Shown in pieces: positions 1-6,848 of a stretch of DNA of 18,556 bases (position 1 is its first letter; each line of letters starts with the position of its first letter). A program made the translations under genes and the position numbers. The notes beneath the pieces are model-generated. The model was not told the DNA's origin. It saw nothing but the letters and a program-made list of their open reading frames with translations, and made no database searches. Origin of the DNA: Bdellovibrio sp. (GTDB lineage: Bacteria > Bdellovibrionota > Bdellovibrionia > Bdellovibrionales > UBA1609); contig RFKI01000295.1 in assembly GCA_003694355.1 (NCBI GenBank), positions 1 through 18,556 on the forward strand. The letters are read 5' to 3'.

Positions 1-51
1 ACGTTGAGCATAAATAGAATCTTTTCCAAGCCAAATGACTTTCTTAAGCAA
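1..51 (-). CDS. 5' end of an unidentified protein (partial, runs off left edge)
   Basis: A minus-strand reading frame starts at a TTG (51-49) that overlaps the last codons of the coiled-coil gene and continues open for 17 codons to the window edge, reading LLKKVIWLGKDSIYAQR with the first L being the start. An AGAAGG-like ribosome binding site lies about 8 bases upstream, inside the preceding gene. The hydrophobic run VIWLG looks like a first beta strand of an alpha/beta protein. The overlap suggests translational coupling with the coiled-coil gene. Too little is visible to name a family. The frame, the RBS and the overlap are what I see; that it is a gene is inference. Confidence 0.5.
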   Translation of the reverse strand, partial: MLKKVIWLGKDSIYAQR

Positions 52-874
52 CGTCTTTTCCCTTCTTTTGAACCCCACCAGGAGCATCACTACCTTCTAA
101 CATAGCAAGAGCTATTCGAAGAGCTTTAATTGTTTTTCTCAAAACCTCTTGCTTGCTATCTAGCTTTTTATTTAGCTCTTGACCTTTCATGCGATAACTA
201 TCAATTGACATATTGAGCTGATCAATTTGCCTCTTTAGCTCTAAAATGATTTCATCTTTATTGCGAATAAGAGCTTTATTTTCGGCTCTCACAATCTCCA
301 AACGATTTTCCAGCTCTCTTTCTCTTGTTTTGATTTTTTTAATATTTGTTCTCAAACGCATCTCATATTCTTCGATTTTTCTTTTTAATTCTTCAGCTTC
401 TTTATCTTTTTCCTGAAGAGTGGTTAAAAAGATTTCTCTTTCCTTTTTAGAAATATCCTCCAGGTCCTGAACCTTCCTCTCTAAGGAAGTCACTTTAGAA
501 GCCAACTCCTCACTTCTCTTCTTAAAAGTTTCCCCAGCACTGGCCAAAGATTCATTTCTTTCTCGCAAGCTGTCAATTTCTGACTCCAGCTCTTTAATTT
601 TTTCCTGAGCTAACCTTAAGCTTTCTGAATAAATCAAGGAGTCCTGTGTTCCAGAAGAAGAAAATCTTTCCCTTGCTTCTTTTACTCTTTCTTCAATAGG
701 TAATTCTATTGTTTTGCTCCCCTCAGGAACGGGGATAGTTTCTTCCATTGCTTCTTTTTCAGAAGAATAATCCAAATTCTCTTGTTTGCCCGTCGTCAAA
801 GAATCTTCTGGAATTTCTTCAATAAGATCTTCCACAAGATCCTGCGCCAGATCTTTTTGTTTTTTTGCTTTCAT
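44..874 (-). CDS. long coiled-coil protein of unknown function
   Basis: A 276-residue protein with no signal peptide and no membrane segment. Residues 1-60 are acidic and low in hydrophobic residues, so probably disordered. From about residue 82 to 260 the sequence is almost wholly charged and helical with heptad spacing of Leu/Ile (KIKELESEIDSLRERN and onward), which predicts an extended coiled coil of some 170 residues. The C-terminus is a short Gly/Lys tail. No catalytic motif is visible. The ATG at 874 has only a poor Shine-Dalgarno (AACTGG). It lies 128 bases downstream of the pfkB-type kinase and overlaps the next gene at the left edge, so it may belong to the same transcript or have its own promoter in that gap. 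A structural, scaffold or polarity role is possible, but nothing in the sequence fixes it. Confidence 0.8.
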   Translation of the reverse strand: MKAKKQKDLAQDLVEDLIEEIPEDSLTTGKQENLDYSSEKEAMEETIPVPEGSKTIELPIEERVKEARERFSSSGTQDSLIYSESLRLAQEKIKELESEIDSLRERNESLASAGETFKKRSEELASKVTSLERKVQDLEDISKKEREIFLTTLQEKDKEAEELKRKIEEYEMRLRTNIKKIKTRERELENRLEIVRAENKALIRNKDEIILELKRQIDQLNMSIDSYRMKGQELNKKLDSKQEVLRKTIKALRIALAMLEGSDAPGGVQKKGKDVA

Positions 875-892
875 CCAGTTAACTTATCGGAA

Positions 893-934
893 AACCTAAA
901 GATTTGATTAAAAATTCAAATCAGAGAACCTAAA
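893..934. repeat. inverted repeat framed by 8-bp direct repeats
   Basis: A perfect 7-bp inverted repeat (GATTTGA at 901-907, TCAAATC at 916-922, 8-base spacer) sits between two copies of AACCTAAA (893-900 and 927-934). It lies in the 128-base gap between the sugar kinase stop and the coiled-coil start. On the minus strand the stem is followed by TTTAGGTTTTC, which is a poor T tract, so a terminator is possible but not convincing. A protein-binding site controlling the coiled-coil gene is the alternative. Confidence 0.5.
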
Positions 935-1002
935 ATTACAGACCTTTGTATAAATGAAACTTAAAATAACAAAAAATGAACAATCAAAGACTGGACGAAA
1001 GT

Positions 1003-1917
1003 TTAATTATAATAAGAAATCACCTTTAAATATTCAGCATGACGAGCTTCCACTTCAGCCCAACTTAAATTTTTTAGTCGGGTTAAACCAAAGCCCTCTA
1101 CGGTAAAACTAGCTAATAAACACCCCTGTACACAAGCTTGCTTCAACTTGGAATGTTCCAGCGAGCCCTCCCATGTCTTGGATAAATATCCCAGAAACCC
1201 ACCAGCAAAAGTGTCTCCAGCTCCAGTTGGATCTATCACTTCTTTAACAGGAAAGGCCGGCAAAATAAAAAACTGTTCATCTGAATATAAAACAAAGCCG
1301 TACTCACCTCTTTTAACAACGACCGCTTTAGGTCCCCAGCTTCCAAGGCGCTCAATAGCCTGAATCGTATTATGGCTTTCTCCTAACTTACGCGCTTCTC
1401 CTTCATTAATTAGCAACACATCCACTTTCTGAAGAATTTTTTTCAAAGACTCTCTTTTAGAATCGATCCAAAAATTCATAGTATCTAATCCAGCTAGCGA
1501 TACAGAAGTCATTTGATTATAAACATCCATTTGAATATCCGGATCAATATTCGCAAGAAAAACAAAAGGAACTTTTTTATAGCTTTGAGGTAAAATAGGT
1601 TTAAAATTTTCAAAAACATTTAGCTGTGTTTCAACAGTTTGGGCTTCATTCATATCCCCTTCATAAAACCCTTCCCAATGAAAGGTCTTTCCTGGAACTT
1701 TCTGAAGCCCTTCAAGGCAAACATTTCTGGATTTTAAAAGCTCAATATCTTCTTCTCGATAATCTTCCCCAACCACTCCAACAACTTTTACTGAAGAATA
1801 AAAAGAAGCCGCCACAGAAAAATAGTTTGCTGACCCTCCAAGAATATGCTCAGCCTTTCCCTCTGGTGTAGTAATTGTATCATAGGCCACAGAACCCACC
1901 ACCAAAATCTCTGACAT
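1003..1917 (-). CDS. PfkB-family sugar/nucleoside kinase
   Basis: A 304-residue ribokinase-fold kinase that should transfer phosphate from ATP to a sugar or nucleoside. The N-terminal strand ILVVGSVAYD and the GG pair at 27-28 (ILGGSANYF) form the substrate-binding end. The second PfkB signature DPTGAGDTFAGG is at 229-240, with Asp235 as the expected catalytic base in the GAGD anion hole. An NEGE motif is at 171-174. The length is normal for the family. The ATG at 1917 has a very strong Shine-Dalgarno, AAGGGGGG, 3-4 bases upstream. It sits 16 bases after rlmN and so is the third gene of an hldA-rlmN-pfkB operon. It is distinct from the heptose kinase in the same operon: it lacks the RISPEAPVPVV block. 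Family membership is sure; the substrate cannot be named. Confidence 0.9.
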   Translation of the reverse strand: MSEILVVGSVAYDTITTPEGKAEHILGGSANYFSVAASFYSSVKVVGVVGEDYREEDIELLKSRNVCLEGLQKVPGKTFHWEGFYEGDMNEAQTVETQLNVFENFKPILPQSYKKVPFVFLANIDPDIQMDVYNQMTSVSLAGLDTMNFWIDSKRESLKKILQKVDVLLINEGEARKLGESHNTIQAIERLGSWGPKAVVVKRGEYGFVLYSDEQFFILPAFPVKEVIDPTGAGDTFAGGFLGYLSKTWEGSLEHSKLKQACVQGCLLASFTVEGFGLTRLKNLSWAEVEARHAEYLKVISYYN

Positions 1918-1933
1918 TGTCCCCCCTTGATGT

Positions 1934-2977
1934 TTAGAAAATTTTCTCTCTTTGTTGCGCTGAAGTTAATTGACCGCAGGCTGCAAAAATATCATCTCCC
2001 ATTGTCCTTCTTCTTAAAACATGCACGCCTTTTTTAATCAATCTCTGCTGAAAAGCATTAATTTGCTCTTCTGAAGGACGCCTTAACTCAGGAGCTCCTG
2101 GATGTTCATTAAAAGGAATAATATTAATCTTACAAGGAATATCTTTGGTAATGTCATACAAACGATCAGCGTCTCTCAGAGAATCAGTTAAACCTTTGAT
2201 GAGAACATATTCAAAGGTGACCTTATCCCTTGCTTCTTCAGCATGCTTTTTACAAGCAGCTAAAAGTTCCATTAAAGACCATTTTTTATTTATAGGCATA
2301 AGATAAGAGCGAATCTCATCAGTTGTCCCATTTAAACTCACAGCTAACCGAACACCCGCTTTTGTCACTAATGGAATTTTTGGAACCAGACCTGCCGTAG
2401 AAACCGTAATTTTTTTCCGAGACAAATTAAAGCCAAGAGGATTATGTAAAATTTCAATGGCCCGAAAAACATTCTCCTCATTATCCAAAGGCTCTCCCAT
2501 ACCCATAAATACAATATTTGTGATTTTCTTCCCTTCCAACCTTAACTCTTTTGAAACAGCCACATATTGGCCAAGAATACTAGCCATATCCAATTTCTTT
2601 TTTAACTTTTGAGTCCCCGTTAAACAAAAACGACAAGCCAAATTACAACCGACTTCAGAAGAAACACAAAGTGTGAGTCGATCTTTTGAAGGGATTAAAA
2701 CACTTTCAACAGAATACCCATCACCCACATCAAAAAGATACTTTCTCGTTCCATCTTTACTTTGAAAACGCCTTTGCATAGGAGGCAAATGAAAAGAAAG
2801 CATCTGCGGCAAACGCTCTCTTAAAGTTTTAGAAATATCTGTCATTTTCTGGAAATCAACAATCCCTCTTCCATAAACCCACTTAAAAAGCTGAGTGGCT
2901 CTGAACTTTTTTTCACCAATCTCCTGAAAATAAGACTCCAACTCAGGCAGTCTAAACTGATAAAAGTTTTTTTCCAT
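1934..2977 (-). CDS. rlmN: dual-specificity 23S rRNA (A2503-C2) / tRNA (A37-C2) methyltransferase RlmN
   Basis: A radical SAM methyltransferase that adds C2 methyl groups to adenosine 2503 of 23S rRNA and A37 of some tRNAs. Counting from the ATG at 2977 (347 residues), the [4Fe-4S] ligands are the CxxxCxxC Cys111, Cys115 and Cys118 in CNLACRFC. The N-terminal member of the two-cysteine mechanism is Cys104 (TLCVSSEVG), and the methyl-carrying Cys is Cys334 in GDDIFAACGQL. The SAM-contact motif FMGMGEP is also present. All diagnostic residues are intact. I prefer the ATG at 2977 because GAGGG lies about 9 bases upstream. A TTG at 2992 would add five residues and overlap the hldA stop as TTGA. 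It lies between hldA and the second PfkB kinase. Confidence 0.95.
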   Translation of the reverse strand: MEKNFYQFRLPELESYFQEIGEKKFRATQLFKWVYGRGIVDFQKMTDISKTLRERLPQMLSFHLPPMQRRFQSKDGTRKYLFDVGDGYSVESVLIPSKDRLTLCVSSEVGCNLACRFCLTGTQKLKKKLDMASILGQYVAVSKELRLEGKKITNIVFMGMGEPLDNEENVFRAIEILHNPLGFNLSRKKITVSTAGLVPKIPLVTKAGVRLAVSLNGTTDEIRSYLMPINKKWSLMELLAACKKHAEEARDKVTFEYVLIKGLTDSLRDADRLYDITKDIPCKINIIPFNEHPGAPELRRPSEEQINAFQQRLIKKGVHVLRRRTMGDDIFAACGQLTSAQQREKIF

Positions 2978-2988
2978 TCTCTGCACCC

Positions 2989-4029
2989 TCAAACCTTATC
3001 CCCATATTTATCTAAAAAATGTTTTAATTCCTCCCATTTACAAGGAACACATCCTACATGTTGAACCACCACTCCAGCAGCCATATTCGCCAAAACGCAA
3101 GACTCCACAAGACTCCACCCCGAAAACCAAGACATACCGATTGTCGCCAGAACAGTATCACCTGCTCCTGTCACATCATAAACCTCTTGAGCATAAGTTG
3201 GAATTCGAACAGCTCTATGACCATCAAAAACAAGCATTCCATCTTTTCCAAGGGTCATCACAAGATTTTTAATCTGTGATTTATTCAATAAAGTTTCTGC
3301 CACTTTAACAAGAGTATCCGGCCCATCTCTCAACTCATCCCCAATAACCCCCGATAGAATTAAAGCCTCATCCCTGTTTGGTTTAATCACATCGGCCCCT
3401 CTATAATATTCCAGAGGGGTGGTTCGATGAGGATCCACAATCACCTGCTTATTAGACTGATGGCAAATTTCAATAATTCTTTGTGTAACCTCTCTACTAA
3501 AAAGCCCCTTTCCATAATCTTCCAACAAAACTCCTTTACAACTTGGGAGTTGTTGTTGAATTTCTTGGAACAAAAACCCCTCTATTTCTGAATCCAGATA
3601 ATCTCTTTTTTCCTGATCCACCCGCACCACATGATGGTGTTCTGCAAGAATCCGTGTCTTACGAGTGGTTGGGCGAGAAGGATCCTTTACAAGTCCTTCA
3701 TAAGACACCAGCCCTTCTTCTAGCAATCGAAATAACTGTTGCCCGGCCTCATCTTCCCCAATAACTCCAACCAAAGAAACCTGCCCTTTAAGACTTACAA
3801 TATTCTGGGCCACATTGGCCGCCAACCCCAGACGGCGTTCTTGTTTTATGACATCCACCACAGGAACCGGAGCTTCTGGGCTAATTCGACGAACTTCCCC
3901 TATAACATATTCATCCAAACCGACATCTCCAACCACCAACAAATGACAACCCTGAAGATCTTCCAGTTGGTTCTGGACTTTTTCTCGAATGACTTCTCGT
4001 TCCCGAGAACTTAACTCTGTAATAACCAT
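2989..4029 (-). CDS. hldA: D-glycero-beta-D-manno-heptose-7-phosphate kinase (HldE N-domain type, stand-alone)
   Basis: A 346-residue PfkB-fold kinase matching the kinase half of HldE/RfaE, which phosphorylates heptose 7-phosphate at C1 on the way to ADP-heptose for LPS inner core. The HldE hallmark RISPEAPVPVV is at 49-59, DYGKG at 171-175, VDPH at 198-201, KPNRDE at 216-221, and DVTGAGDT at 285-292 with Asp291 as catalytic base. The nucleotidyltransferase half of bifunctional HldE (about 477 residues in E. coli) is absent, so that step must be encoded elsewhere. One deviation: the usual GGAANVA substrate loop reads GLAANVA (68-74). It is the first gene of the minus-strand operon hldA-rlmN-pfkB and its stop lies just before the rlmN start. 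The start ATG has only a weak GAG-type RBS. Kinase family is firm; substrate rests on the HldE-type motifs. Confidence 0.87.
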   Translation of the reverse strand: MVITELSSREREVIREKVQNQLEDLQGCHLLVVGDVGLDEYVIGEVRRISPEAPVPVVDVIKQERRLGLAANVAQNIVSLKGQVSLVGVIGEDEAGQQLFRLLEEGLVSYEGLVKDPSRPTTRKTRILAEHHHVVRVDQEKRDYLDSEIEGFLFQEIQQQLPSCKGVLLEDYGKGLFSREVTQRIIEICHQSNKQVIVDPHRTTPLEYYRGADVIKPNRDEALILSGVIGDELRDGPDTLVKVAETLLNKSQIKNLVMTLGKDGMLVFDGHRAVRIPTYAQEVYDVTGAGDTVLATIGMSWFSGWSLVESCVLANMAAGVVVQHVGCVPCKWEELKHFLDKYGDKV

Positions 4030-4078
4030 TTTTTACTCTCGTCCTTCAAGCTGGAGCCTCTAAAGACTCAAAACACCT

Positions 4079-4107
4079 CTTTTAGCGCGGCGCAGCCTGA
4101 ATATCAA
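4079..4107 (-). promoter_or_regulatory. candidate promoter of the hldA-rlmN-pfkB operon
   Basis: On the minus strand, TTGATA (4107-4102) and TAAAAG (4084-4079) are separated by exactly 17 bases. Each box matches four of six sigma-70 consensus positions. It lies about 50 bases upstream of the hldA ATG. Only a motif match, so moderate to low confidence. Confidence 0.33.
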
Positions 4108-4135
4108 CTGTTTATTTTAATTATCCTTTTTCACT

Positions 4136-4164
4136 TTGTCTGTTAAGAAAAAGCTCGCTATAAA
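4136..4164 (+). promoter_or_regulatory. candidate sigma-70 promoter of the gdh-pyrD-nudix operon
   Basis: TTGTCT (4136-4141) and TATAAA (4159-4164) are separated by 17 bases, matching four and five of six consensus positions. Initiation would fall near 4171, giving a leader of about 26 bases that contains the GTGGAG ribosome binding site of the dehydrogenase gene. It shares the 167-base divergent gap with the hldA promoter. Confidence 0.6.
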
Positions 4165-4196
4165 ATGAAAACAACCTAATAAGTGGAGTTCTTAAA

Positions 4197-5453
4197 ATGG
4201 AAGGTTTAACGGACGGAGCCCTTTACAAAAACATCATGAGAAACCTCGAAGAAGCGGGAGCTCTCATCAACTTGAACCGAAACGCTCTTGAGCGTCTCAA
4301 AATTCCCCGACGGGCCATTGTGGTGGCCGTTCCTGTTCGAATGGATGATGACCGAGTCCAAATTTTTCCAGGATACCGTGTTCAACACAATCAAACCTTA
4401 GGGCCTTTTAAAGGAGGCATTCGTTACCATCCTTCCGTTAATCTAAGCGAAGTGGCGGCCCTTTCTGCTCTTATGACCTTTAAAAACTCTCTTTTAAATC
4501 TACCGCTTGGGGGCGCCAAAGGAGGAGTCCAAGTTGATCCCTCCAACCTCTCTAAGCATGAATTAGAACACCTTACTCGCCGTTTTACCTCAGAAATTGC
4601 TCCTTTCATTGGACCTGATGAAGATATCCCGGCTCCTGATGTGGGTACAGATGCCCAAATTATGGCCTGGATGCTAGACACTTACTCCATGGAAAGTGGT
4701 TTTGCTCAAACAGGGGTTGTAACAGGAAAACCTGTAGAAATTGGTGGTTCCCAAGGAAGAGATTCTGCCACAGGCCTTGGTGTGGTTTTTATTATCGAAA
4801 AAGCCCTGGAGACCATGAACAAAACCATTTCTGGATCTACAATAGCCATTCAAGGTTTTGGGAAAGTGGGTATGCATTGTGCTATTGAAGCCTATGCTCT
4901 TGGCGGTAAAGTCGTTGCTGTAAGCGATGTTTCTGGAGGCATTTTCAATGGTGATGGCCTAAAAATCCCCGAAGTGGTGAAATATGTAGAAGAAAACAAA
5001 TCTGTTAAGGGATTCCCTGGTGCAGAAAGCATCACCAATGAAGAGCTCCTGGCCCTTGAAGTGGATGTGCTCGCTCCTTGTGCGCTAGATGGAGTCATCA
5101 ATTCCAATAATCAACATACCATTAAAGCAAAAATTATTGTGGAAGGGGCAAATGGGCCTGTTACAACCAATGCCAGCAAGGAACTAGAAGCTCGAGGCAT
5201 CTTCATTGTTCCTGATATCTTGGCGAATGGTGGTGGAGTTGTTGTGAGCTATTTTGAATGGGTTCAGGATATTGTTTGGTTGTTCTGGAATGAAGATGAG
5301 GTCAGACGCAAACTGAAAACCATTATGTATCGGTCTTTTGAAACAGTATGGAAATTTGCTCAAGAATATCAGTGTGATATGCGCCTTTCAGCCATGGGTG
5401 TTGCTCTCAAACGCCTTGAAACAGCTATGAAATTAAGAGGACAGGCTTGGTAA
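4197..5453 (+). CDS. gdhA: glutamate dehydrogenase (hexameric Glu/Leu/Phe/Val dehydrogenase family)
   Basis: A 418-residue amino-acid dehydrogenase expected to interconvert glutamate with 2-oxoglutarate and ammonium. The substrate domain carries GPFKGGIR (69-76, Lys72), the FKNSL lysine Lys96, LPLGGAKGG (102-110) with the expected catalytic Lys108, and PAPDVGT (146-151) with catalytic-type Asp148. The coenzyme domain has the Rossmann motif GFGKVG (220-225). An Asp at the end of the second strand (SDVSGG, Asp244) would favour NAD over NADP, by family reasoning only. Length and motif order match RocG/GudB/GdhA-type enzymes. The ATG follows GTGGAG with good spacing. It is the first gene of a plus-strand operon and its stop overlaps the pyrD start. 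A leucine- or phenylalanine-specific member is less likely, since those are usually near 360 residues. Confidence 0.93.
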   Translation: MEGLTDGALYKNIMRNLEEAGALINLNRNALERLKIPRRAIVVAVPVRMDDDRVQIFPGYRVQHNQTLGPFKGGIRYHPSVNLSEVAALSALMTFKNSLLNLPLGGAKGGVQVDPSNLSKHELEHLTRRFTSEIAPFIGPDEDIPAPDVGTDAQIMAWMLDTYSMESGFAQTGVVTGKPVEIGGSQGRDSATGLGVVFIIEKALETMNKTISGSTIAIQGFGKVGMHCAIEAYALGGKVVAVSDVSGGIFNGDGLKIPEVVKYVEENKSVKGFPGAESITNEELLALEVDVLAPCALDGVINSNNQHTIKAKIIVEGANGPVTTNASKELEARGIFIVPDILANGGGVVVSYFEWVQDIVWLFWNEDEVRRKLKTIMYRSFETVWKFAQEYQCDMRLSAMGVALKRLETAMKLRGQAW

Positions 5454-6454
5454 GCAAACTGACAAAGCCCTGGCTCTTCCTCCCTCCCCTATGGGCTCAT
5501 GCTCTATCTCCTTTGGCCCTCCGTATCCTGCACCACATAACACCTCCTCAAAATATTTCATGGCATGCCTTAAAATGGAAAAATCTTTTTTTCCCAAACC
5601 CTCTTGGAATAAGTGGGGGCATTGATAAAAATGCCATAAACGTTCTAGATTGGCAGCATTTAGGAGCTGGATTTATAGAAGTGGGGACAGTTACCCCGAA
5701 ACCACAACCCCCCAACCCAGGCCCCATTCTTTTACGGGACACTCAACATATGGCTTTATGGAATCGCATGGGCTTTCCTTCTAAGGGGCTTTTTTTTGTT
5801 AAAAAAAAGCTTCAAAGAATAAAACCTCAACTCAAGATCCCTTTGTTTATCAACATTGGAAAAAATCGAACCACTCCTATAGAAGAAGCCCATCAAGATT
5901 ACCATTTGTGCATCAAAGAGCTCCACGCCCTTGCTGATGCCTTTGTCATTAACATTTCTAGCCCCAACACTCCGGGCCTTCGTACACTCTTTCACCCGGA
6001 TCGTCTTCCAAACTTTTTAAACTCCATATGCCACACCCAACCTTCAAGTTCTTTTTTACTCAAACTTAGTCCCGATCTTTCTCAAAAAGAGTTACTAACA
6101 ACGTTAGAAATAGCCGTAGAAGCCAAGATAGACGGATTTATTTTTTCCAACACCACCCTCTCCCGGCCTTTAGAAGGACTTCCCCAAGAAGGAGGGCTGT
6201 CTGGAAAACCTCTAGCTCCCCTTTCTAAACAACAGCTTCTGTGGGCCAAAACTTTTCTAAAAAGTTTTCCAGAAAAGCTTATCATATCTTCGGGGGGCAT
6301 TCTCTCAGCAGAAGATATTCAAGAACGTCTTTCCATGGGGGCCCATCTTCTTCAAGTTTATACGGCTCTGGTTTTCCATGGCCCCTTCTTTTTTAGGAAA
6401 GTCAGTCAGGTCTTCTCTCAACCTCTAAAGAAAGGTGAAATCAATGCCCACTAA
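5447..6454 (+). CDS. pyrD: dihydroorotate dehydrogenase (quinone), class 2
   Basis: A 335-residue FMN enzyme of de novo pyrimidine synthesis that oxidises dihydroorotate to orotate and passes electrons to the quinone pool. The N-terminal helical extension (about residues 5-32, rich in Leu/Pro/His) is the membrane-docking part that defines class 2. GGIDKN (57-62, Lys61) and NRMGF (106-110) bind FMN and substrate. INISSPNTPGLR (168-179) holds the catalytic base Ser172. SNTT (234-237) and SSGGI (281-285) hold the substrate and FMN phosphate. Length equals E. coli PyrD (336). The start is a TTG (5447) that overlaps the dehydrogenase stop by 7 bases and is preceded by AAGAGG; there is no usable ATG near. 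The coding sequence contains a striking T8/A8 hairpin around 5800. Confidence 0.94.
   Translation: MVSKLTKPWLFLPPLWAHALSPLALRILHHITPPQNISWHALKWKNLFFPNPLGISGGIDKNAINVLDWQHLGAGFIEVGTVTPKPQPPNPGPILLRDTQHMALWNRMGFPSKGLFFVKKKLQRIKPQLKIPLFINIGKNRTTPIEEAHQDYHLCIKELHALADAFVINISSPNTPGLRTLFHPDRLPNFLNSICHTQPSSSFLLKLSPDLSQKELLTTLEIAVEAKIDGFIFSNTTLSRPLEGLPQEGGLSGKPLAPLSKQQLLWAKTFLKSFPEKLIISSGGILSAEDIQERLSMGAHLLQVYTALVFHGPFFFRKVSQVFSQPLKKGEINAH
5788..5810. repeat. T8/A8 inverted repeat inside pyrD
   Basis: GC followed by eight T (5788-5797), a GTT loop, then eight A followed by GC (5801-5810) make a perfect 10-bp inverted repeat within the pyrD coding sequence, encoding FFVKKK. Both homopolymers are long enough to invite polymerase slippage. 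Confidence 0.6.
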
Positions 6455-6848
6455 ACGTCGATGGCTCCCTGTCGTTTCTGCTTTAATCAAACGAGAAAAC
6501 ACTTACCTTATTGGCAAACGACCTGAAGGAAAAAGTTATGCTGGTTATTGGGAACTTCCTGGAGGCAAAATCGAACACTCAGACCCCTCTCCTGAAGCCG
6601 CTTTAAAAAGAGAACTCGAAGAAGAGTTGGGTATCCAGGCCACTATCGGTCCCATTCAATGGGCCACAACTCATCATTACAAAAAAGAACTTTCTCAAGT
6701 GACAATCCTCTTGCTTATATATCTGGTACAATACTGGGAAGGAGCCCCCAAACCTCTTCACCACACCGAATTGAAATGGGCAACTCCTGACGAAATGAGA
6801 AAGCTTATCCTCCTTGAAGCCAATCAAGAATTTTTAAAAAAACTTTAA
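6444..6848 (+). CDS. Nudix hydrolase, MutT-like nucleotide pyrophosphohydrolase
   Basis: A 134-residue Nudix protein, probably an 8-oxo-dGTP or related nucleotide diphosphatase that sanitises the nucleotide pool. The REUXEEXGU half of the Nudix box is intact as RELEEELGI. The front half, GGKIEHSDPSPEAALK, is one residue longer than the consensus and lacks the usual first Glu, having Asp-Pro there. The early RPEGKSYAGYWELPGGK block is typical of MutT. I chose the ATG at 6444 because AAAGGTG ends 6 bases upstream; a GTG at 6435 would add three residues. It overlaps the end of pyrD by 11 bases, making it the third gene of the operon. Its stop shares a TTAA palindrome with the stop of the oppositely transcribed permease. 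MutT versus another Nudix substrate cannot be decided here. Confidence 0.85.
   Translation: MPTKRRWLPVVSALIKRENTYLIGKRPEGKSYAGYWELPGGKIEHSDPSPEAALKRELEEELGIQATIGPIQWATTHHYKKELSQVTILLLIYLVQYWEGAPKPLHHTELKWATPDEMRKLILLEANQEFLKKL

Noticed and set aside
2975..2992. TTG start for rlmN at 2992, overlapping the hldA stop as TTGA
   Set aside because: Possible, but the ATG at 2977 has a better placed GAGGG and matches the usual RlmN N-terminus; recorded as an alternative.
3739..4014. 91-residue open frame on the plus strand opposite hldA
   Set aside because: hldA is clearly the real gene here with all family motifs; the opposite frame has no recognisable protein character or RBS.
1003..4029. Two PfkB kinases in one operon as a recent duplication
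   Set aside because: They share only the fold signatures; the HldE-specific blocks occur in one alone, so they are distinct subfamilies.
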